DNA of 5,923 nt from Bacteroidales bacterium (GTDB taxonomy: Bacteria; Bacteroidota; Bacteroidia; Bacteroidales; UBA932), in assembly GCA_017548805.1 (NCBI GenBank), contig JAFYZE010000088.1, forward strand, positions 1-5,923, in the 5' to 3' direction. The translations under genes and the position numbers were made by a program. This document shows positions 1-5,923 of the stretch, piece after piece (within the stretch, counting starts at the first letter, position 1; every line of letters starts with the position of its first letter). The notes under the pieces are model-generated. The model worked only from the letters and a program-made list of their open reading frames with translations, had not been told where the DNA came from and ran no database searches.

Positions 1-2106
1 GACCTTTTCAGCGTAGGGGAAGATCACGTGAGGGAACTCGAGGCCCTTGGACTTGTGGATGGTCATGATCCTGACGGAGTTGCTGTCGGAAGGGGAGCTC
101 AGGCACAGCTCGTTGCCTTCTTCGTTCCAGTCCTTGAGGAAACGCTGAAGACTGTTGCCGCCCTTGGCACACCAGTCCTGAAGAAAGTCCAGAAACGACT
201 GGACGTAGAGGGATTCGCCTTCGAAGCCGGAAGGATCCTTGGCCTGCATTTCACGCAGCAGTCCTTCGCACAGATCCACCAGCGAGTGATACTGCTCGGG
301 GACGGCAATGTCCATCGACGAAGCAAGGTAGCTGCTGACGGTATCGTCGGGATTGTCCACGCACGAGAGCAGCGATACAAGACGGCGTACTGTCACCGAT
401 GACTTCAATGCGAGTGAGTCGTCGCTGATGACGGGGACTCCGGATTCCATAAGGAACGCGGCGACATGGCCGCCCTCGGCGTTGTTGCGCACCAGGACAG
501 CGATGTCTCCGTAACGTGCTCCGGCATCACGGGCTTCGGATATGCTCTCGAGCACCATCCGGTCCTCGTCGCCTGCATCGCAGAAAGTCAGCCTTACATA
601 TCCTTTCTGCGGGTCTTCCGACTTGATTTCCTGTCCGACATCGGAATAGATATCAGACGCTCCGACGGCCTTTGCGGCATGTTCGAAGAACTCTCCGTTG
701 AACCGGACTATGGCCCCGCAGCTCCGCCAGTTGGAATCGAGCGGCTTGACGACCGAGCGCGGGAACTGCTCTGTCAGACGGTTTGCAAGGAGGTCCCAGT
801 CGGAACCACGCCAACGGTAGATGCTCTGCTTGACGTCTCCTACGACGAGGTTGGCCCGTCCGGAAGCGTCGCTTTCGCGCAGCAGCGGGAGGAAATTCTG
901 CCATTGGATGGTGGAAGTGTCCTGGAACTCGTCCAACAGGAAGTTCTCGAAACGGACTCCCATCTTTTCATATATGAAGGGAGCGTCGCTGCCGTCAATG
1001 ATACCCCTGAGGAGGGTGTTGGAGTCATCGAGACCCAGAACATTCTTCTCCCTCAACAACGCATCGAATTCGCGGTAGAAATCGACGGCCATACGCAGGC
1101 CGAAGGTCTGCTCCTTGATAAGGACTGCGGTGTTATAGCGTTTAAGAGGCAGGTCGAAGAACGAGCAGAAAGCGTCCAGAGGACCTTCCAGAGTGCCCTG
1201 GACACATGGCAGGTAGTTCCGTGCCTTTGCCTTGGCGAACCAGGATTCGGGATCCGCCGCATTCCTGAAGAAAGCCGCGGAAGGTTTTGCAACAGGTTTG
1301 CCCGAATCGATGGAGATATAATCCCCGACCTTGGACAGGAACCCGCGGCTGGTCTCGGCGAGCGGCACCCCTGCCTGGTCCATGACTTCGATGACGGCTT
1401 CCGCCGCAGCCTTAAGGGCGGCGGGGAACTCCTCGATGATCCTGTCGCACTCGGCCCTTACCGCCGCGAGCCTCTCCTCCGAGAAGGCTGTCGCCGTGTC
1501 GATGCCCATCGACTCCGAGCGCTCGCGGCGCTCTTCACTCTTGAGTTTTTCAGCCATGTCATAAAGGCCCTTCTCGAGGTTCACCCTCTTACCCTGGCGC
1601 AACTGCTCCATGACCCCTTCGTTGAGCCTCCGTATGAGTTCGGTGGAATCCTCCGTCAGGGAGTCCAGTATGCGGTCGATGGACTCATGCACCAGAGAAT
1701 CGCGGTCAAGCTCCACCTGGTACGAAGCGAACTGCCCGATCTCGCGGGAGAATGCCTTGAGTGTCATCTGGAAGAACTTGTCGATGGTGCTCACATAGAA
1801 AGAGCCGTAATCGTGCAGGATGTCGACGAGGATCTGTCCCGCACGGGATTTCAGCTCGTCCGCACCCTTGCAAGGAGCAGGGACGAAATCGTCGAAATAC
1901 GGTGACTTCACCGGGTCTGTGGCAAGCTGGCTGAGCTCCTTGAGTATGCGTGTCTTCATCTCCGCCGTCGCCTTGTTGGTGAATGTCACGGCGAGGATAT
2001 GCCGGTATGCATATCTGTCGGTACTGCGGAGCAGTATGGATATGTACTCCTTGGCGAGGTTGTAGGTTTTTCCCGAACCTGCGGAAGCTTTGAGTATCTT
2101 GATCAT
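1..2106 (-). CDS. addA: AddA-type UvrD/RecB-family helicase subunit (C-terminus cut by window edge)
   Basis: This is the motor subunit of an AddAB-type helicase-nuclease, which unwinds DNA from double-strand breaks for recombinational repair in the cytosol. My reverse-strand translation is open for 702 codons and runs off the window. Superfamily 1 motifs appear in order: Walker A ASAGSGKT (residues 7-14, K13/T14), motif Ia FTNKATAEM (42-50), STIDKFF (106-112), Walker B with DEFQD (392-396), motif III GDVKQSIYRWRG (423-434), motif IV LDSNWRS (456-462), DIAVLVRNN (534-542) and motif V TIHKSKGLEF (682-691). Motif VI and any C-terminal PD-(D/E)XK nuclease would lie outside the window; family members are usually over 1,000 residues long. 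The ATG overlaps the addB stop as ATGA, with no Shine-Dalgarno sequence before it, so translation is probably coupled. The start is supported because Walker A begins within ten residues, which also leaves no room for a Q motif. The helicase call is firm. AddA rather than another RecB-like protein rests mainly on the addB neighbour. Confidence 0.88.
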   Translation of the reverse strand, partial: MIKILKASAGSGKTYNLAKEYISILLRSTDRYAYRHILAVTFTNKATAEMKTRILKELSQLATDPVKSPYFDDFVPAPCKGADELKSRAGQILVDILHDYGSFYVSTIDKFFQMTLKAFSREIGQFASYQVELDRDSLVHESIDRILDSLTEDSTELIRRLNEGVMEQLRQGKRVNLEKGLYDMAEKLKSEERRERSESMGIDTATAFSEERLAAVRAECDRIIEEFPAALKAAAEAVIEVMDQAGVPLAETSRGFLSKVGDYISIDSGKPVAKPSAAFFRNAADPESWFAKAKARNYLPCVQGTLEGPLDAFCSFFDLPLKRYNTAVLIKEQTFGLRMAVDFYREFDALLREKNVLGLDDSNTLLRGIIDGSDAPFIYEKMGVRFENFLLDEFQDTSTIQWQNFLPLLRESDASGRANLVVGDVKQSIYRWRGSDWDLLANRLTEQFPRSVVKPLDSNWRSCGAIVRFNGEFFEHAAKAVGASDIYSDVGQEIKSEDPQKGYVRLTFCDAGDEDRMVLESISEARDAGARYGDIAVLVRNNAEGGHVAAFLMESGVPVISDDSLALKSSVTVRRLVSLLSCVDNPDDTVSSYLASSMDIAVPEQYHSLVDLCEGLLREMQAKDPSGFEGESLYVQSFLDFLQDWCAKGGNSLQRFLKDWNEEGNELCLSSPSDSNSVRIMTIHKSKGLEFPHVIFPYAEKV
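2103..2106 (-). promoter_or_regulatory. ATGA stop/start overlap coupling addB to addA
   Basis: On the minus strand the four bases read ATGA: the addA start codon ATG and the addB stop codon TGA share two bases. No purine-rich Shine-Dalgarno sequence is visible in the 20 bases before it. Such an overlap usually means that ribosomes finishing the first gene reinitiate on the second, giving matched amounts of two subunits of one complex. The overlap is seen directly; the coupling is inferred. Confidence 0.8.
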
Positions 2107-5033
2107 CGGCCGCAGATGGTTTTGAAGTCACAATGGGAACAGGTCTTTGCGTCGTCGGTGCGCGAGAACGGCACCGACGTGTCGGAGATCTCCCTCAGCA
2201 TCTCCGAGAGACGTTCCTTCATGAGGGAAGTGAAAACTGGACTCGCGGGGATGGACTGCACGGGCGATACGAACAGCTTTGCGGGGGAGTATACGGAATT
2301 GGATATTGCGGTCCCTTCCTTTATATCCTTCTCCGCGAACAAGTCGTAGAGGAACATTTGGAGCGCGATTTTCGGCCTTTTGGAATTGTCCGGGCCGAAA
2401 ACCGCCGCCACGACATCCGTGGCGTTGTTGTCGAAGACGTTGATGTCGTTGTCCTCGACCTTACCGGTCTTGTAATCGACGATCCGGACTTCTCCGGGGC
2501 GGAAACTGTCCATCCTGTCGATGTACCCCTTGAAACGGAAGCCGTCGTAGTCCAGGAAACGTTCCAGTTCGAGGCCCAGGACCTCGAACGAATCCGTACC
2601 GTGCGCGTCCATGCATTCCATGTCGCGGGACAGTACCTTCATGACATACTGGAATACGACGTCCTCGAAGACGAGATTGCGCCCGCTGACCTCGAAAGTG
2701 TGGAGCTCGGCCTTGATCAGGGAGCGTATGCGCGCGCGCACCACCTCGGGCCTGTCCATCCACGAACGGATGTACTCACGGCTGATGCGCTGAAGGGCTC
2801 TTCCGGAGTTTTTCTTCATCGTGTCGCGGTCCATTGGGAAATCCGGGTCCATGGCGAATGGCCCTGTATATATCGCACACATCGTGTTGTGGAAAACATT
2901 GCCTATCATGCCGGCGTCCAGCGACTCCGCCACCTCCTCCTCGGCCTTGAGCTTTTTTACGGTGTGGAAATAGAATCTGGCGGGGCAGTACAGGTAGTTC
3001 TGCAGCGAGGATGCGGACAGGTACGAATTGCGTACCACCTCCACGTCTTCCGCAGTCTTCGGGATGACCCCGGCCTCAGATCCTACGGATACGGCTGGCC
3101 TGGCGACATGCCTCGTGATGCCGGCTTTGAAGTGCAGCTCCAGCTGCTTGATATACCGGCTTTCTTCTCCCGCCCGCAACCCTTCGGTGCGGGAGTCATA
3201 GACCATCCAGACATTTTCCGCCCGGCTGACCATGCGGTAGAAATAGTAGGCCCAGACCGCATCCTGATACTCGTATGTGGGCAGTCCGAAGCCTTTGCGC
3301 AGCTCCGGAGGGATGAACGATGTGCTTGAGGACCTCCGCGGGAACACTCCTTCGCCGGAGGAAAGGATCACGAGATTGCGGAAATCCAGCGCCCTGGTCT
3401 CCAGGGGTCCCATGATCTGCAGCCCCTTGAGGGGCTCGCCGGTGAACGGTACGGACACCGGTCCCAACACCTGCGCCAGCAGGCGCACGAAAGTGGCTGG
3501 CAGTATGGGAAGTGGCATGTCTGCCAGCCTGTTGACCGCGAGATAGCATTCGCGGGCGAAATCCAGCTCCACAGACATGTCCGGAACATCCTTGAGCAGG
3601 GGAGCGACGGCTCCGATCACTCCGGTCAGGTACGAACAGAAGGAACGGATGACGTCAGCATCTGCTTTGCGGGGATCCTCCACCACCGGCCGGAATACAG
3701 CTTTGAGTACCGGATCGCCTGTGAAAGACTCCTGCGGTATGTAGTATTGGGATCCGGATTTGATCTTCGTGACAGTAGCGCGTCCTTCCTCGCCGAGCAC
3801 TGACTTGAACACGCTGTTGGAGAATATCGAGCGGACCTGCCTGTGATAGAAGTACCAGTTCCCGTCCTTGAGGCGAAGGTGCATCTGCAGGGCAGCGGCC
3901 TCCATTAGAAAAGAGTGGAACTCGCTGGCGGACATCGGATAGCCCATGGTGACGTTGATGTCCTTGATCTCTGGAGGAATGCTGTTCAGGACAGGCAGGA
4001 GCAGGCTCTCATCAGGAAGGACCACCGCCGTATCGATACCCATGCGGGAAATATCGCAAGCATGGGTCCTTTCTGCCAGCTCACCGAGTATGGCCGGGAG
4101 CTGCATCGCCTGCCCGACGGAAGAAGGCACTCCGAGCACGTCGATGCGCGGAACGCTGCTCCTTATGTCTTCAAGAGGAAAAGCCTGGGGAAACTCCACG
4201 AGGTTGTCCTTCATGAAGAACGAAGACTTGTTGCGCGGATCGCTGATCCATCCTTCGGACCAGTCCCAGCAGAATGATGCCAGCCCTGCGTCCCTCATCC
4301 TTCGCATCACCCTGCGTTCGCACTCGTTCAGGGCGTTGAGCCCGGCGAAAACGAAATGCTCCGTGCCGGGGAAGCTCTCTGCGAAAACGTCCGTCGCGGA
4401 TTCGCTGCCGAGGCGCTCTGCGAGCGACCTGTATACCATGCCTTCGTATGCCTTGCCTTCGGATGAAAGCTTGGTGCGGAAGGCGTTGTAAAGCGGCAGA
4501 AGGATGTTCCAGACTTGAAGGAAGCTTGCCTTGACTCCGGTTGCTGCCCCCGGAGCGACCCCGCCCCCGTGCTTGAAATGCCCGAGGAAACGTTCGATCG
4601 CAGCTCGCTGGTTGTCCGTCAGGTAGGAGAAACCGTCGCGCATGTCCTTGAGGTCCGAGACATTGGTGAACAGACCAGATGGATCGACCAGATACTTGTC
4701 AACGTCATCGAAGTCGGACATCAGGACATCTCCCCAGAATATGAAATCATCAAGGGACTCCGCAGCAGGGAATACCTCACGGTAGCATCCGTACAGGTCC
4801 AGCAGGAGAGTGACTCGCCCGGTAACCGAGGCCCCTCCGGCATGATAGAAGAAGTCATTGACCGTGTACATGGCCGGAGCTTCGAGCGGACGCGTCCCGT
4901 CCTTCGCCACCGTCTCTGCAAGATACTTGCGGAAAAAGGCCAGCGAACGCCTGTTTGGAAAGACAAAGCATGTATTCCTTATGTCTCCGGCGGAGTACCA
5001 GTGCTCCGCGACCTGCCTCAAGAATGCTTTCAT
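2103..5033 (-). CDS. addB: AddB-type subunit: inactivated helicase fold with Fe-S PD-(D/E)XK nuclease
   Basis: This is the partner subunit of the AddAB helicase-nuclease, 976 residues and apparently intact. The N-terminal part resembles a degenerate UvrD-like helicase: a motif-Ia-like segment VFPNRRSLAFFRKYL (24-38), the TMGYPMS region (362-368), and a motif-V-like block with LETRALDF (544-551) and GEGVFPRR (560-567). No GxGKT Walker A is present, so it is probably not a motor. The C-terminal RecB-family nuclease shows GNVFH (711-715, H715), GYIDRMD (836-842, D839), IVDYKTG (851-857, D853 and K855) and QMFLY (892-896). Four cysteines, C683 in YLYCPARF and C965, C968 and C974 near the end, reproduce the C...C-x2-C-x5-C spacing of the AddB 4Fe-4S cluster that staples the nuclease domain. 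The start is fixed by the conserved N-terminal segment beginning around residue 20; the next Met is residue 55, inside the conserved region. It is the first gene of the operon and overlaps addA by 4 bp. Confidence 0.9.
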   Translation of the reverse strand: MKAFLRQVAEHWYSAGDIRNTCFVFPNRRSLAFFRKYLAETVAKDGTRPLEAPAMYTVNDFFYHAGGASVTGRVTLLLDLYGCYREVFPAAESLDDFIFWGDVLMSDFDDVDKYLVDPSGLFTNVSDLKDMRDGFSYLTDNQRAAIERFLGHFKHGGGVAPGAATGVKASFLQVWNILLPLYNAFRTKLSSEGKAYEGMVYRSLAERLGSESATDVFAESFPGTEHFVFAGLNALNECERRVMRRMRDAGLASFCWDWSEGWISDPRNKSSFFMKDNLVEFPQAFPLEDIRSSVPRIDVLGVPSSVGQAMQLPAILGELAERTHACDISRMGIDTAVVLPDESLLLPVLNSIPPEIKDINVTMGYPMSASEFHSFLMEAAALQMHLRLKDGNWYFYHRQVRSIFSNSVFKSVLGEEGRATVTKIKSGSQYYIPQESFTGDPVLKAVFRPVVEDPRKADADVIRSFCSYLTGVIGAVAPLLKDVPDMSVELDFARECYLAVNRLADMPLPILPATFVRLLAQVLGPVSVPFTGEPLKGLQIMGPLETRALDFRNLVILSSGEGVFPRRSSSTSFIPPELRKGFGLPTYEYQDAVWAYYFYRMVSRAENVWMVYDSRTEGLRAGEESRYIKQLELHFKAGITRHVARPAVSVGSEAGVIPKTAEDVEVVRNSYLSASSLQNYLYCPARFYFHTVKKLKAEEEVAESLDAGMIGNVFHNTMCAIYTGPFAMDPDFPMDRDTMKKNSGRALQRISREYIRSWMDRPEVVRARIRSLIKAELHTFEVSGRNLVFEDVVFQYVMKVLSRDMECMDAHGTDSFEVLGLELERFLDYDGFRFKGYIDRMDSFRPGEVRIVDYKTGKVEDNDINVFDNNATDVVAAVFGPDNSKRPKIALQMFLYDLFAEKDIKEGTAISNSVYSPAKLFVSPVQSIPASPVFTSLMKERLSEMLREISDTSVPFSRTDDAKTCSHCDFKTICGR

Positions 5034-5037
5034 AATG

Positions 5038-5067
5038 CAAATATACCTAAAGCTTGTGCCATTTCAG
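5038..5067 (-). promoter_or_regulatory. Candidate Bacteroidetes-type promoter for addBA
   Basis: The minus strand has TATATTTG at 5045-5038, an exact match to the Bacteroidetes -7 consensus TAnnTTTG. A weak -33 candidate, CTG where TTG is expected (5067-5065), lies 19 bases upstream, which is normal spacing. It is the only exact -7 match on this strand in the intergenic region. The usual distance from this box would put transcription start at about 5033-5035, at or within two bases of the addB ATG, so the message could be leaderless. The sequence match is direct; promoter activity is inferred. Confidence 0.5.
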
Positions 5068-5148
5068 CGTCTTAGGCTTGCAATTCATTGATTTTTATTA
5101 ACCCTCGTTTTTTATGTCTTTAATTTTAAAAAATAAAAGGGATAAAGA

Positions 5149-5179
5149 TTGGCGTCTTAAAAAAAGTTTGCTAACTTAG
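5149..5179 (+). promoter_or_regulatory. Candidate Bacteroidetes-type promoter for the susC-like gene
   Basis: TTG at 5149-5151 is followed after 20 bases by TAACTTAG at 5172-5179, which differs from the -7 consensus TAnnTTTG at one defined position. The spacing is typical for the primary sigma factor of Bacteroidetes. Transcription would begin near 5183-5184, giving a 5' leader of about 50 bases before the ATG at 5234. A/T tracts just upstream could act like an UP element. The leader has no Shine-Dalgarno sequence before the start codon, as is common in this phylum. Confidence 0.55.
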
Positions 5180-5208
5180 TAGTCGATTTAACTGACCCAT
5201 ACTACTAA
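5176..5208. repeat. 8-bp perfect inverted repeat overlapping the susC-side promoter (possible operator)
   Basis: TTAGTAGT at 5176-5183 is the exact reverse complement of ACTACTAA at 5201-5208, with a 17-base spacer. The left arm covers the end of the -7 box and the predicted transcription start, and the right arm lies in the early leader. The arm centres are 25 bp apart, a little over two helical turns, which could suit a dimeric DNA-binding protein. The match does not extend in either direction. In an AT-rich region a chance 8-bp match is quite possible. Confidence 0.4.
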
Positions 5209-5221
5209 ACTCATAACCTTT

Positions 5222-5249
5222 AACCATTGTAGCATGAAAAAACCATTGT
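5222..5249 (+). repeat. 9-bp direct repeat AACCATTGT flanking the susC-like start codon
   Basis: AACCATTGT occurs at 5222-5230, just before the start codon at 5234, and again at 5241-5249 within codons 3-6 of the gene. The repeat period is 19 bp and the match does not extend further. It may be chance. Because it brackets the translation start, it could also be a site for a regulator or for RNA pairing. Confidence 0.3.
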
Positions 5250-5923
5250 TCTTCAAGGCAGCTGTGGCCGCATTGGTCATGGTATGCAGTCTGATGGGCG
5301 GTACCCTTGCGTCCGCCCAGAACAAGACGATCAACGGAACAGTCGTTGACCCTCAGGATCAACCGATTATCGGTGCATCCGTGATGGTGATCGGCAATTC
5401 CCGCCTTGGAACCGTCACTGACGTGAACGGTGCTTTCTCCCTGAGCGTTCCCAACAACGCCAACTTGAGCGTGTCCTGCATCGGCTACAAGACCGAAACC
5501 TTCGTAGTCGGCCAGCAGAGCACTTACCGCATCGTCCTCGAGGAGGATGCTGAATTCATCGAGGAAACAGTCGTCGTGGGTTACGGTGTCCAGCGCAAGA
5601 GCGACGTTACCGGAGCCATCTCGCAGGTGAAGGCCCAGGATATGGAGAACCGCTCCGTAGCTGACGCTTCCCAGGCCCTCCAGGGTAAGACCTCCGGCGT
5701 ACAGATCATCCAGACCTCTGCCAGCCCTGGCGCCAGCGGTACCATCCGCGTCCGCGGTTATTCGTCCAACTCCGCCTCCGATCCTCTGATCATCGTCGAC
5801 GGTCTCCAGGTTACCAGCATCAACTACCTCGACCCTAACGTCATCGAGTCCATCGAAGTCCTGAAGGACGCCGCCTCGGCCGCCATCTACGGTGCCCAGG
5901 CAGGTAACGGCGTCATCCTCATC
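5234..5923 (+). CDS. SusC/RagA-family TonB-dependent outer-membrane transporter (N-terminal part)
   Basis: This protein should form a TonB-dependent outer-membrane channel that imports glycans or peptides, normally with a SusD-like lipoprotein encoded just downstream. The window shows 230 residues of a family usually about 1,000 long. A signal peptide spans residues 1-28 (KK, hydrophobic core, then ASA before Q29). A carboxypeptidase-regulatory-like domain covers roughly 32-102, with INGTVVD, GASVMV, GTVTDVNGAFSL and CIGYKTE. A TonB-box-like EETVVVGYG (110-118) leads into the plug from about 122, with ALQGKTSGV, IRVRGYSS, PLIIVDG and SIEVLKDA...AIYG. No STN domain precedes these, so it does not look like a transducer for an anti-sigma/ECF system. 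Arg codons in this stretch are all CGC and Ile is ATC in 18 of 19 cases, unlike addAB. The substrate cannot be told from this part. The ATG is chosen because it starts directly at the signal peptide. Confidence 0.95.
   Translation, partial: MKKPLFFKAAVAALVMVCSLMGGTLASAQNKTINGTVVDPQDQPIIGASVMVIGNSRLGTVTDVNGAFSLSVPNNANLSVSCIGYKTETFVVGQQSTYRIVLEEDAEFIEETVVVGYGVQRKSDVTGAISQVKAQDMENRSVADASQALQGKTSGVQIIQTSASPGASGTIRVRGYSSNSASDPLIIVDGLQVTSINYLDPNVIESIEVLKDAASAAIYGAQAGNGVILI

Larger units (their letters stand above)
5034..5233. other. AT-rich divergent intergenic region between addB and the susC-like gene
   Basis: These 200 bases separate two divergently transcribed genes and are much richer in A and T than the coding DNA on both sides, above all from about 5081 to 5170, where A/T tracts lie upstream of the susC-side promoter. 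The region holds one promoter candidate for each strand, an 8-bp inverted repeat over the susC-side promoter, and the first copy of a 9-bp direct repeat around the susC-like start codon. I see no convincing small ORF, RNA gene, riboswitch or terminator here. Confidence 0.85.

Noticed and set aside
28..402. Plus-strand open frame of 124 codons opposite addA
   Set aside because: It is antisense to the helicase region ending in motif V (TIHKSKGLEF) and has no features of its own.
466..1905. Plus-strand open frame of 479 codons opposite addA
   Set aside because: It lies wholly antisense to a frame with a full set of helicase motifs, shows no recognisable domain, and is explained by the GC-rich codon pattern of the real gene.
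2133..3329. Plus-strand open frame of 398 codons opposite addB
   Set aside because: It is antisense to the conserved nuclease half of AddB and has no recognisable motif, so it is a mirror frame of the real gene.
4515..5075. Plus-strand open frame of 186 codons opposite the addB N-terminus
   Set aside because: It is antisense to conserved AddB sequence and its product resembles no family I know.
5118..5139. A/T-only imperfect palindrome resembling a terminator
   Set aside because: It has no GC stem, the arms pair imperfectly, and no gene converges on it; it is simply an A/T tract upstream of the promoter.
5171..5362. Minus-strand open frame of 63 codons across the susC-like start
   Set aside because: It is antisense to the signal peptide and leader, has no promoter or motif, and covers the susC-side control region.
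1..5923. A new defence or mobile system in the window
   Set aside because: All coding space is filled by AddA, AddB and a SusC-like transporter, with no integrase, transposase, CRISPR repeats, toxin-antitoxin pair or tRNA visible. A helicase next to a nuclease can look like a defence module, but the motifs and Fe-S cysteine spacing match AddAB.

Overview
The window looks like chromosomal DNA from a member of the Bacteroidota, probably Bacteroidales. The evidence is a SusC/RagA-type outer-membrane transporter with the carboxypeptidase-regulatory-like plus plug layout, an AddAB pair of the Bacteroidetes type, promoter candidates of the TTG / TAnnTTTG form, and start codons with no recognisable Shine-Dalgarno sequence. 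Coding DNA is GC-rich, which would suit a GC-richer lineage such as Alistipes/Rikenellaceae. That placement is a guess.

Positions 1-5033 hold a two-gene minus-strand operon. addB (5033-2103) comes first and is complete at 976 codons. addA (2106 to beyond position 1) follows, with its ATG overlapping the addB stop in an ATGA junction, and 702 codons are visible. AddB has a helicase-like body without a Walker A motif and a C-terminal RecB-family nuclease held by an iron-sulfur cysteine set. AddA supplies the ATP-driven motor. Together they should form the cytosolic AddAB helicase-nuclease, which resects double-strand breaks and loads recombination, as RecBCD does in Escherichia coli. The C-terminal part of AddA, where motif VI and any nuclease domain would lie, is outside the window.

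Positions 5034-5233 are a 200-bp AT-rich divergent intergenic region. It carries one promoter candidate for each direction. The addB promoter lies so close to the start codon that the mRNA may be leaderless. The susC-side promoter is overlapped by an 8-bp inverted repeat that could be an operator.

Positions 5234-5923 hold the first 230 codons of a SusC/RagA-like TonB-dependent transporter on the plus strand: signal peptide, carboxypeptidase-regulatory-like domain, TonB-box-like segment and plug. The barrel and any susD partner lie beyond the window. Its codon use (almost only ATC for Ile and only CGC for Arg) differs sharply from the recombination genes and suggests high expression.

I see no RNA gene, insertion sequence, CRISPR array or clearly new system. 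The most interesting points are regulatory details of the divergent region and lineage-specific features of AddAB.
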